This document shows positions 1 to 11,425 of a DNA stretch of 64,000 bases, in pieces. The notes beneath the pieces were generated by a model. The model did not search any database and was not told where the DNA came from. It saw only the letters and a program-made list of their open reading frames with translations. The stretch's first letter is position 1, and the number at the start of each line of letters is the position of its first letter. The translations under genes and the position numbers were made by a program. Origin of the DNA: Oreohelix idahoensis (Eukaryota; Mollusca; Gastropoda; Stylommatophora; Oreohelicidae); assembly GCA_024509875.1 (NCBI GenBank), contig JAMPIV010018961.1, positions 310,001-374,000 on the forward strand, in the 5' to 3' direction.

Positions 1-284
1 TGAGTTTGTAAGTAAAATTTGGTGCTAGGGTATATAAAAACCAGCCTCAAATGTTCTTTACAGTGTCAAATGCACGTGTTGACCTGAATTGCATTCGTTT
101 TTCTAATCGTTACAACGCAATGGTCAATAGTGTTTATGACACAATTTTTGACCACAGCTCATGTTGCGCGCACGTGAAAGCAACAAAATTTGGGGTGAAC
201 ACTATTCACTGACTACGCAACTGAAACCCTATAAAAGGATAACGCTACACACACAAAATTCAGTTCATTTTCAAGCAGACATTT

Positions 285-1278
285 ATGGCGTCTCTATCGA
301 TAAATTTAAGGAACATTGCTATTGGCCGACTGCATGCAGGCGAAAGTCAAAGTCAGGTTGCCAGGCATCTAAACGTTCATCAGAGTACCATCAGTCGACT
401 TTTGCACCAGTTCCAAGCCACTGGCTCAGTAGAAGACTGGCATCGCAGTGGACGACCCAGAGTGACAACAGCAGTGGAGGATCGCTTTATTCGGCTTTGT
501 CACCTCAGAGACAGGTTTACAACAGCTTCCTCAACTGCCCAGTCATTGCCTGCAGGACGTCATGTGTCTGATCAAACTGTCCGAAATAGACTGCATGACG
601 CTGGACTTTGGGCACAACGACCTCACCGAGGACCTGTTCTTACACATCGCCAAAATCGACTTCTTTGGGCCAACCAGCATCGTCCCTGGGCAGCTGACAA
701 TCAATGGAGACGTGTCTGGTTTAGTGACGAATCTTTCTTTTTGTTGCAGCGTCATGATAGACGGCGTAGGGTCTACCGTAGGCGAAATGAACGTTTTGCC
801 CAAAATTGCGTTGATGAAGCTCCGCTGCACGGTGGTGGAGGTGCAATGGTGTGGGGAATGATCAGTTAGAATGGAAGGAGTCAATTGGTTCACATTGAAG
901 GAGGCTTGAATGCGCAACGAAATTCTTCGACCCCATGTCATTCCACTTTTGGCTGCCCAAAGGTCTGTGTTTCAACAGGACAACGCCAGACCCCATTGTG
1001 CATGGTTGACCATGCAGTTCCTGACTGCCAACAACATTCTCACCCTTCCCTAGCCATCCCTGTCTCCAGACATGAGTCCGATTGAGCACCTGTGGGATGA
1101 GCTGCATAGACGTGTTTGTCGCCGAGACGTTGCTCCAGCCAATCGTCGTGATCTGTTCCAGGCACTCCAGGAAGAGTGGGCAGCCATCCCACAGGCCCAC
1201 ATCAGACGTCTGATCGCATCCATGCCCAGGAGATGCCAGTTGCTGATCGATGCAAGAGGAGGCCACACACCATACTAA
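285..1278 (+). pseudogene. Tc1/mariner transposase (DD34E), broken
   Basis: Degenerate cut-and-paste transposase of about 331 codons, close to the usual Tc1 length of about 340. The N-terminal half has paired helix-turn-helix character (ARHLNVHQSTISRLL) and a GRPR linker. The three catalytic residues are visible: D in WFSDES (726-728), D in QQDNARPH (979-981) and E in SPIEHLW (1084-1086). The 34-residue D-to-E spacing is typical of Tc1. The copy is dead: an in-frame TAG at 867-869, a frameshift near 919 and a TAG at 1051-1053 where the family has Trp. I could not define terminal inverted repeats; the left end may lie near or beyond the window start. The family call is firm, the element limits are not. 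Confidence 0.9.
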
Positions 1279-1479
1279 CGGGAAAGCCCGTACGCCAAAA
1301 AACTCTCGTGATCCAGATGCAAAACAACTGTCAATTGATTGGTTGAACCCTAAGGTATTCTTGTGTGCAATTTGAACAATTAACTCATTAAATTGAAAAA
1401 GTTATTGAATGTCAAAATTATGGCTATGTGTGTGCCTTCGGTAGCTATGCGTTTCTTTTTTTGAACAATATAATTAGGT

Positions 1480-1700
1480 TCTGGAATTCCCCAGGGTAGG
1501 AGAGAGTAAAGAGAGATTGAAAAACACATGGAAAAGATAACTGGAGATAGAAATGAAAGGAAGAAAGAAGACATGAAATGACCTATGGCATCAGGGCTTG
1601 AGGGGTATTTGGTGAAGGCCTATGCCCCTTGAGCTGATGGCATAGGGCTTGAAGGGTATTTGGTGAAGGCCTATGCCCCTTGAGCTGAAGGATGAGTGAA
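1480..1700 (+). repeat. LINE 3'-end fragment with internal 57-bp duplication
   Basis: Resembles the C-terminal end of an APE-type LINE reverse transcriptase; in related copies at 47560-47885 the pattern is WNSQGKRGRGRPTNTW...LET. Between about 1583 and 1690 a roughly 57-bp segment containing 'ggtgaaggcctatgcccctt' occurs twice in direct tandem. No intact reading frame. Confidence 0.5.
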
Positions 1701-1847
1701 TCTCAAAAGCGCAAATTTTTTGTTTGAAACGAACTGGAATTTGTCAGTATGTAATACTGCTAGCCTTGTGTAGTTGTGGGAAGAGAGGGGGGAAGGGGTC
1801 TCTAATGAGACAAAGAAAGAACTGCTGCACCCACATTATGTAAAACA

Positions 1848-1950
1848 GATTGCCACAGAAACTACTGCTGCAAGTGCATGGGAATGCTTGATGCAGGCTT
1901 CCTGTAAAGAGGGCCAGCTGTAGTGGTGGCTTTATGCTTCGTAAGGAGCA
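1848..1950 (-). repeat. Dispersed repeat 'D1' fragment
   Basis: Copy of an unnamed family whose hallmark, in forward orientation, is a CCACTGCAGCTGG(T)CCCCTT block followed by AGGAAGCCTGCAC and then GCAGTGGTTTCTGTAAC. Related copies lie at 15990-16135, 17398-17806, 45520-45620, 51965-52150 and 56353-56500. No coding potential seen. Confidence 0.6.
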
Positions 1951-2099
1951 TAAAGGAAGATGATAATCTTAATGTCTGTCACGAAGTGGATTTAGGACTA
2001 GAGGCTGTCTACCTAAATAGACTAGACCCTAGTGGAAAGAAAGACTAAGAAGATAGATTTCAGAAGAAAATAACAGTGACTGTGGGAGATGAGGCTATT

Positions 2100-5000
2100 G
2101 GCGTCAAGGGCCGAGAACCGAAATTGACTCTCCCTTGCCACTAAGTGACGTAACGTTTTGCGATAACCTCACTACCTCTAGCTACCAAAACTGGGATAAG
2201 GTTTAATTACTTAACACCACAGACACCACTTACAGACAACATATAGGTTGAAGTAAGTGACTGATCCAGCCGGAAATTTACAATGGATTTTATTTACACC
2301 ACACAAAAAAAATTCATATAACATACTACAAAAAATAGAATAAACATGCGTGTTCATACACCTGGAAAGAACATAACAATTAATTTCAAGTGATTAGGTA
2401 AGGTAACCCCACAGTCGCCCTCCCCTCAACCTGTAAGGAAGAAAGGTAAGTAATACAACAACATGTGAAGGAGGATCTCGAACACCAGATCCGTCTTTCT
2501 CCTAATCAACCTGATATCATGTAAACACGCCCTAACTCCTACTGTCCGTCTGTCTGCAGACGTGGTTCTACACAAATGACGCGCCTACACCGCTGCTCCA
2601 CTATAGGCTAAATATTCTCTGACTATCACAAAGTCCATGACCAGAACCCTTCTATCACCTCCGACACAACTTACAGATGACTTGCTGAGTTCTAATGTTA
2701 TGTTCAGTGTCTGTCTGACACTCCTAGTTCCTACAGAAACGACTCCTCCACTACTCTCCTTCTCTCTATCGATCTCGTGCAGTAAAGAGGGATGTTAACC
2801 CTTTCCCCTCTTCTCCGCCTGTTGTAGCTGCTGACTTGCTTGGTAAATTAAACTCGGGACGTGGTCTATTGCTGCTTCCAAATAGACGAATTATTACTTT
2901 GCAGTAGCCCGGATACCCTGCTCGTGGGCTCAAGGCTGTCGGGATTATTATGCCCGAAATTCACGACACTTTTTAGGCCCTGCGCCTATGATCAGTGTGT
3001 GTGTAACATGAGCGTAACTAGCTCCGAATTTTGGTAAGAACATCTGTTCTTGCTGAAGAAGTCTGTGCTTCCAGCTCCCTGCTCTCTCTTGGGTACAAAA
3101 CTTTTGCACCAGTGACCACCTTGTCACCACTCCACTTTCTTTTCTGGCTCTGCCGACTCTTCTTCTCCTGAGAAGACCGGCGAACTTCTAGCCGCTGAAG
3201 GACTACTATAGCCCTAGCTGCCACGCCTGGAAAATATCTGCTGTGGACAAAACAATAACAAATATATATCGCACAACAAATTTCCCATATCCTTAACACT
3301 TAACTCCCTTAACTCTCACTCTTCAACACTTAAATCCCAACTCTTCAACCACTTAAGTCTCAAATCTCTAACACTTAAGTTTCAAATCTTCCATACAGCT
3401 CCCATGCTCTAGTATCGCTTCAGCGATTAGTAAACATGCCTACCCCCACTTTCCCTCAAATACTGTCTTATCGACACTCTAATCTCCAGACTCAGCTGGC
3501 TTAATCTCTTACATGCTGGCGGCTTAGGTTAGCCCATCACAACATTCTAACCACTGAATGAACCTGTTGCCAGTAAATTCCTGGCCCTACTATTTAACAA
3601 TGATCGATGTGTTTACCTGGCTACCCAAATACAATAGACTTCACCCGAGACAATAATCTCCCGTCTCCATGAATTCACCATTATAAACATAGGTCTATTA
3701 ATTAAGGACTAATTACAAATCCCAACTAGACCCGTAACTGCTGACTTCAAAATGTAGGTTTTACCCACACCGAGAAAAATACACAATTTCCCCTCCTCTA
3801 ACATTTAAAAGTCACTCATTCTTAACAACAGCGTGACCCAAATTGGTCCGCTGGTAATTTACACACACGTGAAGAACAAATTAAATACACACCAAAACCC
3901 TAGCGCATTATTCGCTAATATTATAACTCAAATATTGAGAAATCTTCACCCACGTGTCGGGAATATTATTTACACCCGATTCTGATAACAATGTACATTA
4001 ACATCTCTAAAGGAACTGAAATCCTATTTTACAATGCATGCCTAGTTATCTCCCCTCTCCTTCCGTTATCAGATTCACCCCACTAAAAAAAAGGACACGC
4101 AGCACGTGCTTAGGTACCCCTCTCCAAATCCTTGAAAATCACAATGAAATTACGTGCATCGTGTCTCAAAATTATAGTATTTAACATCTACCATCTTTAA
4201 GCTTTCATTATCTCATAAAAAGAATGAATGCACTCTGATAATAATTTAGATAAGAGGGTAACTCATGGCATGTCCGTTATGAACTAAAATTAATTTAATT
4301 CCGCGAGCGTGTTTTACGCTGCACCATTTAAAATCACAAATCCAGGAAAAATTAGATCCCCTGTCTTCTGACAAATAACAGTAATATTCCAATTCCCACA
4401 AACAGCTACTCTGCGGAAACTATCAAAATTCCCTACTACCTTTTCACAAATTACCTAATTGCGCTGTCAGTTATATTCAATTAAAAATTTAGCATTGATG
4501 GCTCTACTTCTATGAATTAACTTTACCTCCTAGAAACAACTCTGCAAAAATCTTATAAACTATTAAAGCTTAATTAACGTCATATTTACCAGCACGAATT
4601 TCTCTCGAAAGAGCAGTCGGCTCTGTGGCAGTTCTTTTCCAAGGCGTAGAAGTTAAAAAAAATCTCCGCCTTCTGCCAGGGAACCCCGCTTATTTATTAC
4701 CCCAGACCACGCTATGCGTGAGTCATAGCTAGGCTTTGTTCTTAAGCGGGTCGATCTATGAACCAACCAACGTGCCAGGAATCGACCGCGGTCATGATCT
4801 AAATTTAGAACCCCAAGCGGAAAATTTCGTTCCACGCGCTCATTGAAAAAGTACCAGAAATGCTCTGCCATTTTGTTACACTAGAAAATCTCTACATGAA
4901 CGAATTATCTTAATGAAACAGCGCGCTGGTGCCAGTCTAAAAGTTAAAACTACCATCTTTTCTAGAAACCGTAATTCTTAATCTACACAGAAAATCCAAA

Positions 5001-5210
5001 CTCGATTATTATACAAAGAGAAATAAAAAAAACGAATAAGATAAAAATCCCACCGTAATCTTCCTTAAAAACGTAAAAAAAAATGCTAGGAACCGAAACT
5101 TGGGGCCTGTTGTAAATTCAATCACATTAACTTCTCACAATGTCGCTAGAAGGAAAAACAAATTAACTGTAGACAGTTCTTTGACTTCTCGGATCTACAC
5201 AGTTTGCTGC
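2100..5210. other. Long stretch without a recognised gene
   Basis: About 3 kb of AT-rich sequence with stops in all frames; the longest open stretches are under 100 codons and look random. No convincing inverted ends, target duplication or match to the other families in the window. In texture (low complexity, many short pyrimidine runs) it resembles the long repeat at 8028 and 57837, so it may be a related non-autonomous element or old intron. No PHD-finger exon is visible in it. Confidence 0.4.
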
Positions 5211-6521
5211 TTTTATGGGGAAAAAAGTTAATTAATATTAGCTTATTACAGTCAAATAAACTTGACAGGTATCATCTTTTTTAACTGCTAACTTTTTGTT
5301 TTCAGTTGTCATTATCTTGTGTCTGCTCTTTATCTGGAGGTTGATGATCAGAGATTTCCAGCTTTTCCCTTTTGATCATTTCTGAAGCATTGTTAATAAT
5401 TTTGTTCTCTTCTGTTTTGTATGTCATTCTATCTCGATCTCATTCTGACATCATCTGTATTTTCAGAATTTTCTAAATCTTGTATTAACACTGTATTTCC
5501 TAAAGTTCTGTCATTCATACGCTACATTCACAATTTTCGCCAAATCTGTAGTTCTGTTATTAACATAATATTTTCGTTTATAAAAGTAAATGACTTTTTT
5601 GTACACAATTTCAAATTATTTGACCTGCTCACTGGCATATGTACCACAGTTTGGAACTGTTCTTCCTTTCCAAATCTTCTTTTTTTGTATACATACCTAC
5701 ATACATATGTACATGTGTGTGTATTATAAATTTACACATGTACTGTGTGGTAAAGGGCAAGAAAAATTAAGACAGTTTACTACATTACAATAAGTGCTTA
5801 AAGTATTGACCCTCTTCTTGTATACACATTCTGACATGTTAGCATGATGCATGATTGACAGTCTGCTGACAACATACATACATCAGAATCACTCTCCAGT
5901 TGATACCAGAATACATAGATGTCGCATAATATCTATGTTTCTTTGCGCACCAGAGCGTTAATGTAAGGATGCATAAAATATTGCATGTCAGCTGAACTGC
6001 ATAGAAATGATCAAGCGTTCAGAAGTTGTGCAAATGGGTGCATAGAGATAGTGAACAGGAAGCCTGACAGAGAAAGATGTCGGTTTGCCGACTACAGAAG
6101 CCGTATTACATTTGATCGTGCTTTCTTTGTTGTTGCTGGGTTTTGTGCAGCTTTGGTTTATATTCCAATGGTAGTAGGACTTGCTGAGCCAGCCATATGG
6201 TTATTGCTGTTGTTATTGAATTCGTATGTGTAGCATTGTTATTATTAAAAGGGAGATTGTCAGCACACCTTTGTGTTATGCTTTGTGAATGGCGTCTACA
6301 AGTGTTTTGATTGCGTGACCTCTCGCAGTTCGATATGAGCCAAGTCTAGAGGGTAATGTCATGAAGGTGTAGTTATTATACTGTGACAATAGACATACTA
6401 GGTAACAAAAAAAAAAGCAGATAGACTAGCAAGCATGGTTCAGATAAATACTCCAAACAACATACAGACAGCTAAACTAATACTGCAAAACAACTTCAAA
6501 GAGGAATGGCTGAACTAATGG

Positions 6522-6765
6522 GATCTTAAAGAATGGGCCATACGGCCGCTGCCCTGGCAAAATTTAAGTATTAGGAAACCTACCCACCACAAAAATACTT
6601 ATAGAATATGTAATTCCTGTATACATACATTTGAAACCTCGCAGATGCTACAGAGTTCGTGCACTCATCTGAGATCCTCCTTGTGTGACCAATGGGAGAT
6701 CAGAGCACTGATGGAGTTGTCCGTGTGCAATGAAGTCCTTACAACCAAAACCAAACCACAACAGA
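6522..6765 (+). repeat. SINE-B 3' fragment
   Basis: Matches the 3' half of the tRNA-headed SINE at 33725-34185: the shared blocks are the 'gccctggcaaaattta' segment, the stretch around 'gagatcctccttgt', and the end 'actgatggagttgtccgtgt'. The head is missing. Lies in the BAZ1B intron upstream of the first visible exon. Confidence 0.75.
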
Positions 6766-6928
6766 AAGGAGAAAGCTATAGTATGGTTCCCCTGCAATCA
6801 TAAACACTCCAAACAACATTGCCCAACAGCTACAGAACACATGCGAATTCTTAAGCTTGACATTGGCTGCGAAAGAGTGATGAGCTCAACAGCCCTAGTT
6901 AAAAGAACATCCCTTTCATCCATTTTTA

Positions 6929-7160
6929 GGTTACTTTCCATTGCTGTTAAATCTGAAATAAAAATGTGCTAAAAAAACCCCAAACTTTAGTCTGACCCTT
7001 ATCTGCGCAGACCTGTCCAGCTTGGTAGAACCTGCCAGGAGTAAAACTCCCTCTGCCTTAGCACTGGGGGTTGTCAGTGTACTCAAACCACTTTACCGCT
7101 TCAAGGTATAGGCACCGGTGAAGGTTACTTTCCATTGCTATTAAATCTGAAATAAAAATG
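6929..7160. repeat. 38-bp direct duplication flanking about 156 bp
   Basis: The 38-bp sequence beginning GGTTACTTTCCATTGCT and ending AAATAAAAATG occurs at 6929-6966 and 7123-7160 with one mismatch. The intervening segment is different sequence. It ends about 100 bp before a BAZ1B exon. Could be local duplication or template switching. Confidence 0.8.
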
Positions 7161-7257
7161 AAAAATACATATGTTGTGCACAGATAAATGTATATTTCAA
7201 TATGCATTATATTTCACTAGCTCCTGACTTTTGCCATACTCTTATATATATTACTAG

Positions 7258-7529
7258 CTTCATCAAAACGTAGCTACAGACAAGAGGCAACTACTAGTGA
7301 GGAGGAAGAGGATGAGAGTGAGGAGGAAGAGGAAACACATACATTTTCACGTTCCAGATCATCTCAAACTCGGAGACCTCAAGAGTCAGCCCACAGCCAG
7401 GACAAGAAAAAGCAGAATTCCACCAAGCAGGGGCGCTCCCCAAGGTCACGGAACAGTAGCCAGTGGGACAACAACTCAGTCGTGACACCGCCAGTCCATT
7501 CTTCCAGGCGTGGCCCTTCGGAATTGTCA
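7258..7529 (+). CDS. BAZ1B: BAZ1B/WSTF-like gene, acidic linker exon
   Basis: Internal exon of 272 nt, entered in phase 1 and left in phase 0. The acceptor is a pyrimidine-poor TTACTAG; the donor is a perfect GTAAGT at 7530. It encodes about 90 residues: SSKRSYRQ, then an acidic run with SEEEEDESEEEEE, then a basic, Ser/Arg/Gln-rich stretch ending SSRRGPSELS. In BAZ1B (a nuclear ISWI partner in the WICH complex) the same position, between the PHD finger and the bromodomain, holds a long Glu-rich run followed by a basic SSRRQS-type sequence. The three downstream exons continue it in frame. Alone this low-complexity exon would be ambiguous; the splice sites and the frame support it. The PHD, DDT and WAC parts are outside the window. 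Confidence 0.82.
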
Positions 7530-8027
7530 GTAAGTTCTTTATCACTTCCAGAACACAAGGTTTTTAGTAAGGAGAAACTGAGTCTCATGGACTATGTGAA
7601 GATTTTCTTGTTGCTGGTGTGAAATAAACTTGTATGAAGGTATTGAAGTATGCTCAGAAAAGAAAGAGAATTAAGTTTACAAGAAGAAAATGAATCCATT
7701 TTTTATTTTTATTTTTTGGTCAATCGGATCTTTATCAAGGTAAAACAAAATTGATGGTGACATAAATAGGTAATGGTACACTTGTTTTGAAAACTAACCC
7801 TGTACTGAAACAGTGTTTTTATTTGACATTTATCGTAACAAAGACATAAATTATTTAATCATGCTGTTTCACTGTATTTTAAATAAACCACCTTATACTA
7901 AGATGTATCATTTTGTTGGAAATTAAATCAGCTTCATAGAAGCTATATTAACTCTTGGCTTCCATAATTATTTTCCACCCTGTGCCGTAATTATTTTTTT
8001 AAGAATTCTAAATGATAATTAATAGTC

Positions 8028-10130
8028 TGTCCCTGAAATCGAGAATCTTCTCTCTTTCAGCCTATCTTCTACAACAGATCTAGAGGAGTCAGACAGTCTA
8101 TTGACTATATATATTAACTCTTAGTATACGAGCGGCCTTCTAGAGAGGCCGATGATCGATCCCCGTCAATAGCGAAAATTTATAGCTGAATGCATGTTTC
8201 AAACCACTGATCAATTTAGTTACGTGCATGATGTAGTGGTTTCATTTCTTCACATTTTGATATATAACACTTATGTTATCTTTATAAATAAATTATTTAT
8301 TGCAAAATCTGTAATGGTAGTCATGAAAGGCAGCTCGTATACTAAGAGTTAATATATATATACCACTCACATATACACACACATAACTGACGACAGTTAG
8401 ACGCACAGACGTGAAAACTATAACAATGGAATATAGATATTTTGGAACGAGCTGACCGACACGTTTGAATAAAGTTTGTATAAATTTTATTAACATAAGG
8501 AAAATTGTCCACAACAAATAAGGTTGCTTATCAAGCACATGTAATTACACATAGATTAATGAATTACTAAAAGAACAATAGACCCATAGGTGTAATCCTT
8601 TCCCTCTATGTAGAGCCCACGATCTCGTTAGAAGAAAAGTGATAGCCCCAAAGAGTCACAGATATATATGCTATGTTCTATGATTTCTCCTCTATAGTTT
8701 GAGAACAGAATTGATACACTAATCTATCCTAAGAGGAAAATGTCAGTTAGCAACAATTTGCATAAATGAAATTACAAAAATGTGGGTGCACAAATCATAT
8801 AAAAGAATCACTCAGTCTACTTTCACTCTGTTCTTTCAGCTGGGGCCCCTGTCTCACTTTTCTTACCTAAAATCTTGCTGGTGTTTGCCGTCTGGCACAC
8901 GTTAGTACACACACACCGTTTAATCTGTCTTTCTGTTGATGAAGCGGATCCCAGCTCTGCAGATTTTGGTTTCATCCAATGGGTCCGGGGAGCGTCCTCT
9001 TCATGCGATAGTTTTCTTTTCAGATTTAAGTTAGTGTCAATTTACTCAGTTCAGGTAAGAATTAGACTTAAGCGCGCTCACAGTGTCAGAATCACGAGGT
9101 TTCCCTTATTTAAGAAAATGACCGGTTGGTAACTTCTCTCTATAGATAATTATTGGTCACACCACAATTAGTCAAAACGTCGGAATGTTAATGGTTTGTA
9201 ATTTTTCTCGCCACAGGGCTGCATGTACATGAGAGTTTGTGAAGAAATATAATCTGGCGCAATAGGCCCAGTATAGGCATTTAGTCTTTAAAACCGTTAG
9301 TGAGATTTGTACTCTGTCTATTTCTGGAGGCAAACACACTGCCAGACAGGTGTTAACTTGTAAACCCACGTGGTTAAAGATAAAAATGTTTCTTCTCTCA
9401 GTTATACTAAAACCGCTGGTAAAAGTTGGGCTGACCCAAAACTGTATAAGGAAGAGAAAAGTACAAAATACTTAACCACAATATTATACACACCTCCTAT
9501 CCTACCCTCGCGTAAAAATATAATTTATATATTCATTAAAAAATCAATCATCATGAATTAGAAATACATACGTATTTCGTCAATACTCAATGATGAATCA
9601 GTGCAGTTATAAGTTAGTTTAAAATATACTCGGATTGGTTACTAGCAATTTAATTAAATTATTTATAGCTGTATGAGTTTTAGCTAGAAATAATAATTTA
9701 TTCTGCTTTCCACTGTAACACGTCAACTAGAGAATATAACAGACTTATAATTTAATCCCTCTGCACAGAAATCTAACTAGTGAAAATAAAATGGGCGATT
9801 TATCACTTAAATCACTCAACACTACTAGATATATTATTACCTCCAAACAGAACTACGGCTATCACCAAGAACTAGAATTATTCACTAGATAGGTATTTTA
9901 GAAGCTCTGCAAAATTTTGTCGAGAAAACTAAGAACTTCGCTATACAAGCTTATTCTCTAGCACGAAGCGATCCGTCTACTGCAACTTAGGAGTACTCAA
10001 TGAATGAAGTCTAACTACTGGGGTTTATATCTTATGAAAAGAATTGATTTCCTAATTCTCGAAAACCCAAAATAGTTCCCGTCTTAACACCTACATTTAA
10101 CTCGGACGACGGCAATGAAACTGCCAGACG
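8028..10130 (+). repeat. Long non-coding repeat 'L', copy 1
   Basis: About 2.1 kb aligning in the same orientation with 57837-59820 plus 62985-63090. Shared landmarks: CTGAAATCGAGAA at the left, the 'gaggagtcagacagtcta' block, GAAGCGGAT...CCCAGCTCTGCAGAT, 'gtccggggagcgtcctcttc', and AACACCTAC near the right. Only scattered short open frames, so the element is non-autonomous or a long UTR/LTR-like unit. Left edges agree to within a few bases; the right edge is vague. Lies inside a BAZ1B intron. Confidence 0.85.
8118..8348. mobile_element. piggyBac-like MITE (TTAA-flanked)
   Basis: A 231-bp unit with perfect 16-bp terminal inverted repeats CTCTTAGTATACGAGC (8118-8133 and 8333-8348). TTAA is duplicated directly outside each end (8114-8117, 8349-8352). 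It sits in a TA-rich part of long repeat copy 1 and is absent from copy 2, where the flanks are joined. TTAA target choice is the signature of piggyBac-type transposases. No coding capacity. Confidence 0.88.
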
Positions 10131-11047
10131 CGTTTCACACCTGCCGCTACCTATGGTCATTCCCCAGCGATGCACATTGGCGCCTTTCCCACCCATCACC
10201 GAGAAACTTAACTGTAGAAACTTCATGTCAGATGAAAGTGTTAGACGATTGTCTGCCATCATATGTCTGTCGAGAACGAATTTCACACGATCCGATCTCA
10301 TCTAGGACTTAGCTTTACGCAATAAAAGCGCATTGCTAAATAAGAAAAGAGACAGGCGAAGGTATGAATGGGAGAGTTATATTTTCCACACTCAAACGAA
10401 TGCGAAATAAAGGATAAAAAGAGCGATATACAGTAGAAGACACGGGTAGAGTGAAAAAAAGATATAGAAATTTATTAATCATAATCTCTCTGCGACACTT
10501 ACCAAAGACAAGCTTTCTGTTGCAGGCAATAAAGCTTACTTTTTTTAGTCTTCAAACATCACGGTAATCCATTTACGAAGTAATAAAACACTGATTATGG
10601 CCATTGTTAGTACAATTAGTGTTATTCACACCAATTTTTACTGTGCAATATTTATTTATTCTTATAAGAATAAAAAAAAATTGTGCAATATTGCGTTATG
10701 TAATTTTCAAACAAATAAAGAAGAATAACATAGTATCCCTAGCTTCATCTTCTCCCTAGGACTAGTGATTAGATGCTATTTTAGGCCAGAATAGGACCAC
10801 ACCCACTCATCAGCAAAGTCTAATGTGTCTAGCCTTTCTGCACCGATTCCGTTATTTGACAACAAACTGTGATTACCAAAAAATCATCATCAGTGTCAGC
10901 AATGTTTATAAGTAGTTTTGCACAATTATTTGCTTAGGAGGCTTAGAAATTTTAAATATGAAGGTTGACGTATTACTGTAGCAATAACAACGAAAACGCA
11001 AATTGTAATAATATCAAAATGCACACGTGCTGCTGTTTTTTTTTTTT

Positions 11048-11215
11048 ACGCTCCTTCCTATCCACAGAGAGTTTATCTCAGGAGCCGTTCAGGTTATTCA
11101 GTCAAAATTCCGGTCGATGACACTTCTTCAAATGCTCATGCCCGTGCTTGAACACCTGGTCGCCAGCCCAATGTGGTAACCATTACACCAGCACGGCTGC
11201 CACACGTGCTGCTTA
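11048..11215 (-). repeat. tRNA-derived SINE (type C) fragment
   Basis: Reverse-strand tRNA-like head with box A region TGGTGTAATGGTTACC and a body related to the SINE at 30122-30480. It is a degenerate interspersed copy, not a functional tRNA: the anticodon arm and acceptor pairing are not intact. Confidence 0.65.
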
Positions 11216-11328
11216 ACTACACTCAAATTAGTTGTTAAAATAGTAGCAGAAGTTATTTTACGCATGTTAAAATATAAACTGCATTAAACTGACGATTTTT
11301 GGGGTTTATTCGTCATAAACTAAAAACA

Positions 11329-11393
11329 ATGCTCTGAGCATTGTTTTGGCACGGATGTCAAGTCTAACCAATGCTCTGAGCATTGTTACAGAG
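11329..11393. repeat. Two near-identical palindromes
   Basis: CAATGCTC-T-GAGCATTG appears twice about 40 bp apart (near 11328-11346 and 11369-11386). The first has 11-bp arms, the second about 9 to 10. They lie just left of the hAT element that starts at 11426. Confidence 0.8.
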
Positions 11394-11425
11394 TCAAAGA
11401 GTTAATCAAATATGTGTGTACAAAA

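Noticed and set aside
2948..3299. Overlapping minus-strand frames of 60-93 codons
   Set aside because: No motif, no homologous copy with conserved frame, and composition like the surrounding non-coding DNA.
5985..6233. Cys-containing 82-codon frame as a PHD or zinc-finger exon of BAZ1B
   Set aside because: Cys spacing does not fit C4HC3, no splice sites match, and the C-terminal part is hydrophobic. Likely chance.
8875..9132. 85-codon frame in long repeat copy 1
   Set aside because: The corresponding frame in copy 2 (about 58450-58700) is broken by stops and indels, so there is no sign of coding constraint.
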